From: Ricinus communis | Taxonomy: Eukaryota; Streptophyta; Magnoliopsida; Malpighiales; Euphorbiaceae | Assembly: GCF_019578655.1 (NCBI RefSeq) | Contig: NC_063258.1 | Span: forward strand, 28,834,802-28,898,801 | Reading direction: 5' to 3' | DNA: 64,000 nt | In this document: in pieces, positions 1 to 13,147 of the stretch | How positions within the stretch are numbered: the stretch's first letter is position 1 | Layout: each line of letters begins with the position of its first letter | The notes under the pieces: model-generated | Seen by the model: only the letters and a program-made list of their open reading frames with translations | Database searches by the model: none | What the model was told of the DNA's origin: nothing | Program-made: the position numbers and the translations under genes

Positions 1-174
1 AGATATAATTTTCGTCAATAACGAATATCCATTTACAAATTAATGAATATTATGCCTATAAATGAGGAATGTTTATATCAAGCATAAAATTATTTCAATA
101 TGCATCACAAAAATAATAATTTTTTTTATAAATAATCAATATTTTTATTTAAAAATATTGATGAATATTATATA

Positions 175-482
175 TACAGACAATGAATATTACAGTACTA
201 GATAATGAACATTAATATTAACACTAATAAATAAACGAAATGAACTTGAACATTAATCATAATAAATATTAAGTTTATAGATAGTGAATATTTAAATATT
301 AAAAAATTAATTATTATAGAATATTACATACAGACAATGAATATTACAGTACTAGATAATGAACATTAATATTAACACTAATAAATAAACGAAATGAACT
401 TGAACATTAATCATAATAAATATTAAGTTTATAGATAGTGAATATTTAAATATTAAGAAATTAATTATTATAGAATATTACA
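175..482. repeat. 154-bp tandem duplication, two copies
   Basis: The segment at 175-328 is repeated directly at 329-482. Read side by side, the two copies differ at only one position (an A in the first copy is a G near the end of the second). Both copies are AT-rich and non-coding. Such high identity implies a recent unequal-crossover or replication-slippage duplication, or an assembly duplication. Confidence 0.9.
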
Positions 483-1350
483 TTTAATGGATATTATACA
501 TATAGAAAATAAACATTTTAGTATATGTAAATAAACAAAAAAATATTAATATGTATCTAGTCTAATAAAAAAAATTTGAGATGTGTTACTATATTTTAAC
601 ACATATGATTTTTAATTTTGACACATGTACTTATTATTGACACATAAAATTTAAATTTATGTATAATTTTATAATTTTTCTATTAATTAATTTATAATTT
701 TTATATTTTTATATTAATAAAATCTTAAAAAATAAACAAATAACAAAGACATTAAAAATATTTAATTTATTATTATTATTAAATACTTCTATTAATTATA
801 AAATATTAAAAGATTTATTTAATTTTATATATAAATTTAATTTATATTATTATCTATAATCAAAATAATTACAACAATCGTACAAAGGATAAACGACTAG
901 CTTTAATAAATAAATAAAAATATATATTCAAAATATTATTTGTAATATAATATTAATTTTAAATTTATTTTATTAATAATATAAAATAAAAATTTTATAT
1001 ATAAAAAATAAATACACATGTTAAAATAAATAAAATAAATAATTTTAAAATTTTTATATATTTATTTTATTATAATCTAAAAAAGTAAAAGAAAAATATA
1101 ATGTATAATTCAAAGAAATAAAAGTTCTCACATACTATTTAAAAAGATTTATAAAATTTTATACCAAATTATCAGGTATTTTACTCTCCCCTCACCACCA
1201 TTCGTGTTTATATACGTGTTTATGGACTTGGTCCATGGAGAATGATGATCGAAGTTCATAATAATTAAAGATAAAGCACAAATCAACTTTGACATCAATG
1301 GGCAATGAGGAACGCTCAGAATCAAATTCTTCGCAACACTTCGGATTCTT
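483..1350. other. AT-rich intergenic sequence
   Basis: This stretch is extremely AT-rich, with many A/T runs and stop codons in all frames. I see no gene, RNA or recognisable transposon end in it. Confidence 0.6.
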
Positions 1351-1357
1351 TTTTGAA

Positions 1358-1622
1358 TTTTTCATAATTATTCTAAAATCAATAAAAATATATCATTTTT
1401 ACTATATAATTTTTTTAAAAAATATATTATTTTTTAACTTTTTTTAAAAATACAGTATTGGTTTTTCCTTAGTTGTTTTATCAAAAAATAACTAAAAAAA
1501 TCAAAAAACAACCAGTACTGTATTTAAAAAAAATTAAAAATATTTTAATATTTTCATACAGTAAAAATAAAAAAAATATTACACCTTAATTTTATGAAAA
1601 AATGAAAAAATTTGTGACAGTA
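1358..1622. repeat. Fold-back (MITE-like) inverted repeat
   Basis: The two halves are approximate reverse complements around a centre near 1490. The clearest paired block is AAATACAGTATTGG near 1449-1462 against CCAGTACTGTATTT near 1512-1525. It is flanked by imperfectly paired A/T-rich arms that include a TTTTTACT block on the left and AGTAAAAA on the right. No coding capacity is present. Target-site duplications could not be identified in the AT-rich flanks, so family assignment is open. Confidence 0.45.
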
Positions 1623-1624
1623 AA

Positions 1625-2301
1625 GGGCCCTATCCATGTTTGCTAACAAAATTTTCCAGAGTTTAAGTTTGTGGCAGTAAACCATATTAATATTACGTAT
1701 GGTTTCATGGTGGCTCCCTCATAGATTATTGCATGTAACTTGACATTTGAATTGGCTAATCAAAGGTTAATGAAGAACCAGAAATTTCCTAAACAGCAGC
1801 ACGGTACATGCGTATTTTAATGTGTTCTCGACTAATATGTGCTGGGGTCATAATAGCTGGTAAGAGTGCACCATTTCTTGTGGTTATGATCATCAACTTT
1901 GGCTGAAGACAGAAATGCCAAAAAAGCAATGAAGTGGAAGCAAGGCGGGCATACAGCTGCTAATATTCTAAGTATACATTCATATTCCCAGTTAACTGAT
2001 TTGAGAGATGGGAACAAAGTTTCTAAACCAGGAACAAGGAAATTACATATAGAGACTGGGCGTGACACAACTGAAACATTCTAGTCTTCATAGTCAACAT
2101 CAGAGAACAGAGCAGCTGCATTTATGTTCTTAAAATAGCCAGGCATGAATACCTGACAAAGGGCGGAACATCAGGAAACCACCTATTATAAACTGCAACA
2201 CCATGACATTTCCTCAAGTACTAGATTCAAAGTGAGATGCAGAACTAAAGCTATATGTAAATATATTTTGTTGTCAGTGTCTTAGCTGTGAATTGTCAAA
2301 C
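1625..2301. other. 3' flank of the OXS3-like gene
   Basis: No supported coding gene is seen. Short open frames near 1832-2084 on both strands show no recognisable motif. The part nearest 2302 is likely the 3' untranslated region of the minus-strand gene next to it. Confidence 0.5.
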
Positions 2302-3684
2302 TTAGTTATTAGAAGTTGCAGCTGCAGCAGCACATTGCAAATCAGATAATGAGAAAGATCGCCGAGCAGAGATCCTTTGAAGAGGAGGCGAACATGATTC
2401 ATTGCTAGGTGGTGTCTTTCCATGGGGATGCAGGGGTGGAAGGCAAGAGGAAGTTGAAGATGACATTGATGGATTGTCCTCCCTTTTATTATCTCTTGCC
2501 ACTGCACTTCGATTCGAGGTTGCTGGCCTTTTCGGTATGCAACTTCCATTATCTCTGGGCAAGCGGTTGTGATTCTTATCATCCCATAAGTTTTTGCGAG
2601 CTAATAGATTCTTGCGCTTCCTGGTATAAGGATTTTCTGGTTTAACGAAATCTTTGATTGAGGAGGCAGAGGAAGCATCTGCGAGACTTGTAAACGACTT
2701 TGATTTGCCATTATAGAACTTCGATATGCCTCTCCTGAAACATTCAGAAAAGAGAATATAAGCCAATTAAGAACTAAGTTACAGCAAGGGAAAAATGTTA
2801 ACGATTAATTCCGAAAATTTATGAAACGAGTAACACGCTCTATAAGTGTCAGTAACCAGTCATTATTAGAAGTAGACTCGAGCTACTCTCAGCAAGACTA
2901 TCTACAAATTAAATCTTCACATGAATCAGGTGCAGATGAAACAAGTCTTATTATGATGCTGTTGCTTTGTGGGTTCTGGTTCCACGATAGTACTAACAGA
3001 CTGCTTAGATGGCTATTCCGATGCTCTTACACACAACTTCCAAATTCTAATTTACGAAATAAAAAATTTCGTTTCTGCTCATTTTGACCTTTACGCCTTC
3101 CTATCACAGCATAAAACTTGTTAAATAAGGCTTTTTTTAATTCCCACCTCCATCAACCAGTTATAAAATATCCAAACCCTCATCATTTCACCACTCCACG
3201 ATTACTTTATCAACAGCTTTAACATATGCTAGAGACACCATTTTCTAATTTTAACAGAAACAGGACCAAGGATCAAATGCAACCTCATGAAAAAAAAGAC
3301 CATTGAAACAGAGAAAAAAAACCCAGAAGCATCAAGATTCAATAAAAGTTATAAGACCCATCAAAGCTAAACAGCTAAAAGAAAAAAGAAAGAAAATTAC
3401 TTGATAGGCAAAACCTCCTCCAAAGTATTCATAGTATCCAATGGTCCTTTAAACGAGCTATCCACCTCCGATTCCTCATCATTATTCCTCACGATCGACG
3501 AAGAAGAAGAAGAGGAAGAAGAGCTAGTGGAATCATCATCCTCCTCCTCCTCCCTCCTTCTCTCCACAGCCGGAAACCGCTGATCTTCGCGAAACACGCC
3601 ACCCAGAAAACGCGGCGGAATCCGGTGAATATAAGCAGAGTTCTGGATTGAATCACCGGAACTCCTTTCAAAAGCAATTGACAT
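2302..3684 (-). CDS. OXS3: OXIDATIVE STRESS 3 (OXS3)-like protein
   Basis: Two exons on the minus strand, 3684-3401 and 2734-2302, join to a 238-aa protein. The splice falls inside the Lys codon of the family signature. The first exon ends in TLEEVLPI and the second opens with RGISKFYNGKSKSF followed by TSLADA. This block (about residues 86-115) is the conserved core of the plant OXS3 family, nuclear proteins linked to tolerance of heavy metal and oxidative stress. The rest is low complexity: an acidic Glu/Asp run and a Ser run near residues 45-63, and a Ser/Pro-rich tail ending in poly-Ala. An in-frame Met 13 codons upstream (3723) is possible, but its Phe-rich leader is less typical. The acidic and Ser runs are encoded by GAA/TCA-type triplet repeats that may vary in length. 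Confidence 0.85.
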
Positions 3685-6398
3685 TACAACACCGCAGGAA
3701 AAGAAAGAAAAAAAAAAATGCAAAGGAACTTCAAACTCAAGAACTCAAAGAAGAGACAGAGGGAGATGACAGAGAAGAATCAACAGCTGAAAGTATAGAA
3801 AGAAACAGCACTGCACATGGGTTCTTATTCTTATGGCATTGGTAAGAAGTAAGAACCATTTATAAATTTACACACGTATATAATATAACACCGCAAAGGA
3901 AAAGGGTGATGTATAGAGTTATCCAGAGAATAGGAATGGGAGACGAATAAACAAGATTATCTTCTGTAATTTTATTTTAATATTAATTTTTATAAGCATG
4001 ACTATGTATAGAATAGAATAGGATGTGTCTTCTGTTTACAGATAATTATTGGTTTGTCTGTCTATTTTATGTTAAAGTAAGAGAGAGACACAGAAATCTG
4101 ATGTTTGGAGTCTGTGTACCAAAGGCAATCTGCTTTCAGTTGTCTGTGGGTATGTCGTTTTCGTTTTTCATCATCAATTTGAACAAAAACCTGAAATCAT
4201 TGCTTCAAGATAATCTTTTTATGATAATTATTAATTAAATTAGTATATAGTATATAAAATTAATTTTTATCCAATTAAGTGTTTGTATATACTAATTTAT
4301 ATATATTATAGTATCCTACTTACTAGTTTTATAGATTAAAATAATAATTTAACCATCATATGAAATGATCTTAATATTCTCATTCATCCTTATAAAAATA
4401 TTTATTTCTTTTTTTCTTTTTTTTAATATTATTATTTTCTACTAAATTTTTTAATTAAAGAAAATGTTAGACTAAATTTTTTTAATTTTTATTCATTTTT
4501 AAAAAAATTACTTGTCATTTTTTATTTTTAAAATTATTTTTATATATTTAATATTTTTTTTTCTCTTATTGTTTTGAAGTGAAATAATATAGTCTAATTT
4601 TATTTTTTGAGGTGAATGTACAAAAATAAAAGAATAAGTAAATAATATTTAATTTTTTCGATTCTTTTCTAATGAATGAAAAAAGTAAAATAATATTTTT
4701 TAATCTTCTAAGAAACAAATAAAATCTTTAAAAAATAGTGTTGAAAATGGATAAAAATAAAAAAAATAAAAAAGTGATATTAATTTAAATAAAGTCATTT
4801 AAATCTATTTACTATTCAAAATAAGTAAAATATATACTTTAATATGTAAAATTGGCTATAAACACTAAAAAAATACTTTAATTTCTGACATTAATTTTTT
4901 TCTTTTTATTTTATCATATAAAATTTTTAATGAGTATAAGTTAGTGTTAAGAAATATTTCAATTAACCACTTATACTGTAATATATCTTCATTTTAGAGT
5001 CTGTATTTTTTTTATCACATCAGCATATGCTAACCATGTAGTGTAATTTAATAGTTATTTACTATCAATCATATTTATAAAGTATCAAAATATTAAAAAA
5101 TAAAGTACATATCCTAAAATAAAAATATATAAAATCATGTAATAATCTAGTAAAATTTGCCTTATTTGTATTTCTACTGTCAGTAATACAATCAATTTAG
5201 GTGCAATTCGGGATCTTCATTTACAATGATAAGAGAGAATATAGGAATTCGAGGCATAGTCTATGGCTAAAACTAGAGATGCCCGTTTAGACCTTATAGA
5301 ATCTCATATTCGATTTCCATCCCAAACAAAAAGGTCTTTTTCTTTATGATTTCTAGTATTCCTCACCTTTTTTAACATAAAACTGTATGTAGCAGAATTC
5401 ATACTTTTGCTTTGCTAGACGAAAATGACCATCCAAACAAAACCTACCCACATACTACTCTTTTTTTTTTTTTTTTTAAACAATAAATATACTTGCTGTG
5501 TAAAAAAGACGCTATTAAGTGAAAAATAAACAACTATATTTTCAAAAAAGGAAATTTTAAATTTGAAATTTTAACTTTTGACTATCGAACCACACACACC
5601 ATTTCGCTTTTAATAGGTCCACAGAATTTCATATGAAAGAAAGCCTGCTAGATTTTCTGAGGATCCTTTTGGGTGGTCGGCCATTACTTCTCCAGGTATA
5701 GGGTAAGAAGCACGAACATTTTGGTCTTTATAAGTCCACTTTGGTTAAAAGTTATATATTCCTTCGAGCTTTGGAGCTCAAATTGATCAAAAGTTGGCTG
5801 CCATTAGGTAGACAGGACAATTTGATTTGGTTAGGCAACAACAAGCACTTGCATACAAGACATTCTTGTGTTCATTTAGTTTACTAATAGGCCTATAAGC
5901 TATCTAATTATATTTCCATGTGTATGCTGTATTTATTTTACATAGTATAATTAGTCTGTAATTTATTATAATTTTAAAAACCTTTTTAGAAATCTTATAT
6001 TTTATATAAATGTTTATACTATTCTTTTAAAAATTTAATTTATTTAAAGTAAACTTTGATCAATTTTCTTGCTTAAAAATAGGATTATTTTTTGTTTGAA
6101 AATATTTGAAAAATAAGTGTTACCGGAATACTAAACTAATAATTTTTATTTTATAGGTTGATTTTCAGCTCTGACTAAAACTGTAAAAACTCTTTTACTG
6201 CAAATAAATTGTGAGAACTGAGAGCGGTAATTCGGGTGTTTTGTTATTATGACTTTTGCTTAAACAAAACGACAAGTCGTTACTGGTAATGGGGAGAGAT
6301 TGTGAGACAAAGCCATAAAAGCAAAAACCTCCTAAAACCCTCAGTAGCTAGCTCACTTTCTCAACTGTCAGCAAGTAACCATTGCTATCACTGCAAAA
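3685..6398. other. Intergenic region between divergent OXS3-like and TTLL12 genes
   Basis: This 2.7-kb stretch lies between two genes transcribed away from each other, so it should hold both promoters. It is strongly AT-rich from about 4240 to 5170, with a T-run near 5463-5477. I found no coding gene. The last ~100 bases before 6399 are less AT-rich and probably form the TTLL12 5' leader. Confidence 0.5.
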
Positions 6399-9300
6399 AT
6401 GACTGCCACCGTTGCAAGAATAGAAACCTACGACGATTTTGTGAAGGTTCATGGTCTGCTATTAGCTGCTTCAGGACTACCTCAATCATTGCACTATAAA
6501 CTCTTCGAAAAACTCACTTCAGAGGCCTTTGATGGCGGCGCTTACTTCCAAATTGAGCCGTGCGAGGATAGCCGGCAGCGGCGGCTCCTGTTCACCTCCG
6601 ATTCTATGCCTGCAGAGTCAAATGTTTTTCTCGTTGACCATGCCTGGACTTTTCGCCTCTCTGATGCTTATACACAGGTAAATAATTATTTTCCAAGTGA
6701 TAGTTAACTGATAAAAGATTTTATTTTTAATGACGCATCTTGAATTTATAGGGGCTATTGTATCTGGTTAGTGTTTTTTCTTTTTCTTTTTCCTGTTGTT
6801 AAATGTTTCGGTTTCTGCTGGCTATTGTGTGATGGAAAGTTTGAATTTTTTGAGAACCCTTTTTTGGCAGTTACAAGAAGTTCCAGGTTTGGCTCGGAGA
6901 ATGGCTTCTTTGATGTGTGTGGATATTGATTTGAATTCTGATGTTAAAGATGGGAATGGGGTTGCTGAAGAGAACAATCCTAAATTGAATGTGTTGGACG
7001 TGGTTGAGAAAGATATTAATGATGCTAAAGTTACAGGCTTTGATACTGTTAGGTGGTTGGAGCTTGAGGAGCTTGACATGGATGATGATATGTTGCTCTC
7101 TCTTGATTTGTCCTGTAAATTTCCAGTATGTTATTATTGTGTTAGTTTCCAAGGCTCTAGTTTAAATCAAATTGCGCTTGTTAATATTTGCTTTTAGGTA
7201 TGGAAGGCGCTGACCATGTCTGCTCTAGTGTTTTCTTCTAATCTGGTGTTTATAATATGTATCTTTCTGTTTTATTTTAGGACTTAACAGCGCTTAGCCT
7301 ATGTGGAAACAAGCTTGTGCACGCAGACATAATTGTGCAAGAAGTTACCAAGTTGAAAAATCTAAGGGCTCTCTGGCTGAATAACAATCCAGTTCTAGAA
7401 AACTGGTATGCTTGCTGATGCATGGAAATATAACCTGCTTTAAAGTTGCTCTTACCTATTCTTCTTACGAGATAACTCAAACGTTTTGCTCCAGTGATGG
7501 TCATATGATGAATGCAATTGTCCAAGGATGTCCGAAATTGGAAATCTACAACTCACGTTTCACCAGTAATTTTGGTGAGTGGGCCTTGGGATTTTGCGGA
7601 GACATATATGACAAGGATAATCCTGGCTGCATCAGTCAGAGTGACTCTCAGTTCCAAAGTGTGACATCCCTTGACCTTTCAAACAGATATATTAATTCTC
7701 TGATTAATAAGGTCCAAACTTTATCTTATTGCACCAAATCTTCTTTTCATGCTTTATTCATTAACAGAAAGTGATTCTATCATAAATGAAGTTAGCAGAA
7801 TAAGGCTAGTTGCTACATATACAGACTTTCTGTTAAGAGAAATTGGCTCATCTACCCTCTACTAACTGTTTACTCAATAAATACAAAAGCTAGTAATTAA
7901 ATCCCATGACATTCATTTGGTTTCTTAATTTCAATAATGCAAACTTCACTTTCTTATAAACACTATTCTGAAAGTAAGGTTTGGGAGTCTAGCATGACAA
8001 ATTTGGGGTGGTTTCTTCCTAATCCTGCTGATAAAGTTCTTTTGTAGATTTTGTTTATTGTTGCTGGAGATCAGATCAGCTTGCAGTAATATCATTGCTA
8101 ACATAAAAAGATCCTAATTCCTTCAGGCATTTTCTCCCGTTGAGATGCCATTACTTTCACATCTGAATATTCGGGGAAATCCACTGGAGCAGAATTCAGT
8201 TAGTGAATCATTGGCATTATTGGAAGGATTTCCTTGTTTACAATCTTTGGAGGTACTCTTTCTAAATGCAGTGCTTTGTTTTGTCATATACAAAAGAATG
8301 AATATAAATGCTGGATAAGAATCTTGGGGATGTCTTAATGTCTTTTTTAAGTATGGTAAATTTTCTTCTGTTCATTTCATAATTTTGTAGGTGGATATTC
8401 CTGGTCCCCTTGGAGATAGTGCTGTAGAAATTCTCGAATCTCTTCCCAACCTTTCTTTGTTGAATGGTGTCAAAGCATCAAAAATATTAGAAACAGGAAA
8501 CCATGTGATTGACTCAAAACTTCACCCTCGCCTTCCCGAATGGGCAGCTGATGAACCTCTTGCTGATCGTGTACTTAATGCAATGTGGTTATATTTAATG
8601 TCATATAGACTTGCAGACGAGGAAAAACTTGATGAAACCTCAGTATGGTATGCATTTGTTAGTTGATTGATTGAGCAATTTTTGTTCATGTTTTCTATCT
8701 TTCTGAGAAGTTACTAGTGTTAACTACTGAAATCCAGAAACTGTTTAAACTTTTGGCAAGACCTTCAGAACTACTTGTGACGTTCAGAAGTTTTGACTTA
8801 AAAGAGATCTTTGTGCTTGTTGTTTATTATAAGGAATGAACAGAGTTTATGACATAACCTAAGTTGTTGACTTTGGAAATCTGAGCGAATGTGGTTTCTG
8901 CCTGATTGACTTATTATTTCTCTTTGGTTGTGAAATTGGAGAGCTGGTCTTGCATGATGAATGGATCTAATATTATTTTCGAATGTAAATGAGATAGGGG
9001 TTTATTATATGGACTCCTTTACAATGAATAATTATAAGGCAAGGATGAGAAAGCCACATCATAATAGTGTAGTTTTTTAAAAGTAAGTAGATATCAAACT
9101 AGTGAAGCTATAGTTTTAACAATTTAGGATGACTACTATTTATAAAAAATGGAACTCTTAGAATATTGAGGATCATCAAGATAGAAAGTGGGGGAAGATG
9201 TAAGAAAAATTACTAACTTAACTCTTAGCCTAAGTGTTATTTTTGGTTATTTACTAAAATCCTTTTTGGAGGAGAGCAATGGATTGTTAATGTGGACGAT

Positions 9301-12300
9301 ATAATTGGAGGGCATGTATGGTTAGGTTCCATTTGTATACTAGGTGGAATCTGGCATGTCTTAACCAAACTCTTTGACATTGGCTCGTTGTGCACTTGTA
9401 TGGTCTGGAGAGGCTTACTTGTCTTATAGTTTAGTTGCTTTTATCCGTTTTTGGATACGACTACATGGTTTCTCACTTGAACTTGTAAGGTGAATGATAA
9501 TGAGGGCGTGTATAGCAACCAAGGAATCGTAAATAGACTAATTATGTTTAGCAGTAGTTAAGGTGAGTAAAAAATGTGCCGAATTCCTTCTTTTCCGGAC
9601 AGTTTAATCAGTGTAGATTGATTTATTTCAGCTCTGCTTAATTTCATGAGTCTTCTTTTGAGATCACTGCCCTCAACCATAGTGAATTAAGTAGTGCCAT
9701 TATGATCTCTTCTCTGTTTGCCCTTCTGTCAGCCCGCCCATTTCTCTCTCTCTCTCTCGTGCGCGCGTGTGCGCGCTCTCGCACGCACGCCCTAATGCAT
9801 GCACACATCTAGAAAATGGCAGAAGAGTAAAGTGCTTTATTTTGGAATTCCTGCAGGTATGTGATGGATGAACTAGGTTCCGCTTTACGACACAGTGATG
9901 AGCCAAATTTCAGGGTAGCTCCTTTTCTCTTCATGCCAGAGGGGAAGCTGGAATCAGCAGTGAGGTTGTTCTTGGACTTTTCTTCATTTGTTTCCTTTGT
10001 GCATCTATTTGCTAATCATCCCTGAACTTTGCAATCCTCTATTGTGTAACTGCACATGACATGTGCTCATGTTCTACTTATCATTTTATTACCTTTGTGA
10101 TGTTGAAAAATAATGTAACACAAACACACACAGATGCACATTTGTGCTTTTCAAGTAAGGCATGCCAAAAAGGGTTCCAAAAGTTGCAGATTAAGGCAAT
10201 CCTAGTCATGTACATCGACACTTTCTTCCTTTGCAGCTATTCCATATTATGGCCCATCCAGAATGTTCAAAATGGAGATGAATGCACTCGTGATTTCCTT
10301 TTTGGTTTTGGAGAAGACAAACAGCGTTCTGCCAGGCTGACTGCATATTTCCATACACCACAAAATTATTTTATCCAAGTATTAACTCTAAAATTACTGC
10401 TAAATGTTGAATTTGGATATGCTTTTGGCTTGGAGCTAACTGGTGTAATTTCCTTCAGGAGTACGAGAAATTCTATCAAAGATTGCAATTCAAAAATTTA
10501 ACTTCTCTACCTGTGAAGTCTTCTTCAACTAGACGCTTGTGCCGCATTGATGGACGTCCTTTGCGTGTTTACACTGATATACCTCCAGTGGAAGAATTCT
10601 TGACTCGACATGAATTTGTAATCAGTATGTGTTGTAGGCCATTCTCCTTTGTTTGCGTCTGTTACTATAATAAAACTTCCAGCTGTTAGGTTCGCCTTTT
10701 CACATTCTAGAACATCAATTATGAGTCTAATTTTCTTGTATTAATGAAATCTTATAGTGTAGTTCTACAATTCTTATTTGCTCTTCTATGCAGTTATTTG
10801 ATTAAAATCTAATTCACCAATGTTGCTGAACATTGTTTGTTTAGTTGTTTACTGTTCCCCCATATTCTCCTCTGACTAATGGGTTTTAAGCATTTTTTAG
10901 AGTCTGCTTGGCATTGAGGTTTAAAACTACTTTTTCATAGAGCACCTTTTAGATTCTTTCTGAATAAGCAATTTCTGTTTGGTTGCTTTAAGAGGTTTCT
11001 ATGACCCAAACATGTCAAAATTGCCTTAAAAGAACTTTTAATGACCTCTATTCAAATTATGTAAGGTAGAATTTTTCTCACAGCAGCTCCGAACAACAAT
11101 GCCAAACAGGCTATTATCGAGAAAAACGAGGAAAGCGCAGCCAGGAAGCTTAGAATCTTTATAGGTTCCAATTATTTGATATATGAAGGGCAGGATTCTT
11201 GTAATAAATCCATCTATGAAGCTTAGTTGAGTTGTAGATGTCTTTGTCTTTGTTTGTATCACTATACATGCCATTGTTTAAGACAGCTTGCATCTTATTT
11301 TGAAACTTTAGTAATCTGCTTAAAATGATACTCTGGTCTGACAGGTTTCTCTTATAATTGATTTTGTCGCAGCAACTGAACCCAAGGATGCAGATATTAT
11401 ATGGACAAGTATGCAGGTGGATGATGAAATGAAAAGAGCTACTGGAATTACAGATGAGCAATATGTAAACCAGTTTCCTTTTGAGGCTTGCCTTGTAATG
11501 AAACATCATTTGGCAGAGACTGTTCAGAAGGTAGAAAAGAGCAAATTTAAGTTACATGTGTATTACTAACTCTTTTCCCAATCTGCTTGCTACTAGATTT
11601 GCATTAATCTTTCGGAGCTGTTAATAATAAGTGTTTATGCGTGGTAGAATGGGCAAACATTCTTGCAAAAAGTTGATTGACTATTGAATTTTGGGCTGTT
11701 TAACAGGCTTATGGATCTCCTGAATGGTTGCAACCAACTTATAATCTAGAAACACATCTGTCGCCATTTATTGGTGATTATTGTATTCACAAAAGAGATG
11801 GAACAAACAACCTATGGATCTTAAAGCCTTGGAACATGGCACGTACTATTGATACGACTGTTACTGAGAATCTGTCTGCTATTATCCGGTTAATGGAGAC
11901 TGGTCCAAAAATATGCCAGAAATATATTGAGCGCCCAGCATTGTTTCAAGGGAAGAAATTTGATCTCCGTTATATAGTACTGGTTCGCAGCATGAATCCT
12001 TTGGAAATATTTCTCACGGATATTTTCTGGGTATGTGCATTTTCTGCAATGTTCATTTTCTGCTGTGCTAATATGATCTGAAAGCAGTATTTGAAGTACC
12101 TATGCTGACAGATGAGATGGAACTTTCTTAAGGTCCTCCTTTATGAGCATAGCCCTTATCCATAATTCAAGTAGTTATCTTCATTTCTATTTACAGGTTA
12201 GATTGGCGAATAACCAATACACACTAGACAAGCACAGCCTTTTTGAGTACGAGACTCACTTCACAGTAATGGTGAGTGTTAAGCATTTTGCACAAGTTTC

Positions 12301-13147
12301 TATAGTTTAATATTTTTAGCAGCTATATCTTCTTTAAACACCCCATGGCGATTGAAAATGAAATGCGGAGAAAAGCTAGTTGACTTGTTTCTACACTTTG
12401 ATTTGGTTGGTCAACTTGAATGACTTGCAGAACTATCGCGGAAAACTGAATTACAAGAACACACCAGAGTTTGTTAGGGAATTTGAGCAGGAGCATCAAG
12501 GTAACACCACCATGGGATTATCTCCACTGACTGTTATGCTGCTCTTCTCCCTTTAAAAGAGTGGTTATTTGTAATGATATAATGTGACAGGGCAGTCATT
12601 GAATTTGATGCTGAAATAGATTCTTATTTTTGTTGCAGTTAAATGGTCAGATATCCATCAGAGAGTTAGAAATATGATTCGATCTGTTTTTGAGGCAGCT
12701 ACACTAGTACATCCAGAAATGCATAATCCAAATTCTAGGGCAATGTATGGGGTGGATGTAATGCTTGATAGCTCTTTCCACCCAAAGTTATTAGAGGTTT
12801 GTAGCTGTCAATGCTTCCCTTCTTTAGGGCTCCTATTTTAGCATGAAGAGAGTAGGATTTGATTCCAAATCTTGTCTAGGATGAGACAGGACTCGGCTCA
12901 ATTTTATGTTTGTCCAATGATCTGATAATATTCAAGGTATCTATTTTTCTCCATCACCTTCTGATAATGAGTAATGTTGCATTTTCTGCGCATGTAGATA
13001 ACGTACTGTCCGGACTGTACAAGAGCATGCAAATATGACACGGAGTCTGTATTTGGACCCGGAGAAGTAGTCAGAGGCCAAGACTTCTACAACTGTGTGT
13101 TTGGCTGTCTGTTTTTGGAGGAAACTACCCATGTAAAGCCATTGTAA
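6399..13147 (+). CDS. TTLL12: Tubulin-tyrosine ligase-like protein 12 homologue
   Basis: Fifteen exons join in one frame to 869 aa: 6399-6677, 6871-7125, 7281-7405, 7495-7711, 8127-8252, 8391-8647, 9857-9964, 10237-10378, 10459-10624, 11373-11530, 11707-12030, 12197-12271, 12431-12500, 12639-12796 and 12998-13147. Residues ~180-360 contain leucine-rich-repeat-like strands (for example VTSLDLSN and [13 protein letters not shown]). A middle region follows that corresponds to the SET-like part of TTLL12. A TTL ATP-grasp-like domain occupies ~504-869, with WILKPW (Lys651) and [12 protein letters not shown]. Family role: TTL proteins ligate amino acids to tubulin, but TTLL12 members are divergent. 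Here the usual RGxGI loop after the KP motif reads ARTID, and the usual EVN metal motif reads E820-I-T, so catalytic activity is doubtful. The C-terminus is Cys-rich (YCPDCTRAC). The gene is convergent with the FIP1-like gene downstream. Confidence 0.92.
9741..9792. repeat. CT/GC-rich microsatellite in TTLL12 intron 6
   Basis: A (CT)n run passes into alternating GC/GT and then a CTCGCACGCACGC stretch, just upstream of exon 7 (9857). The alternating purine-pyrimidine GC part is unusual in this AT-rich window. Confidence 0.8.
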
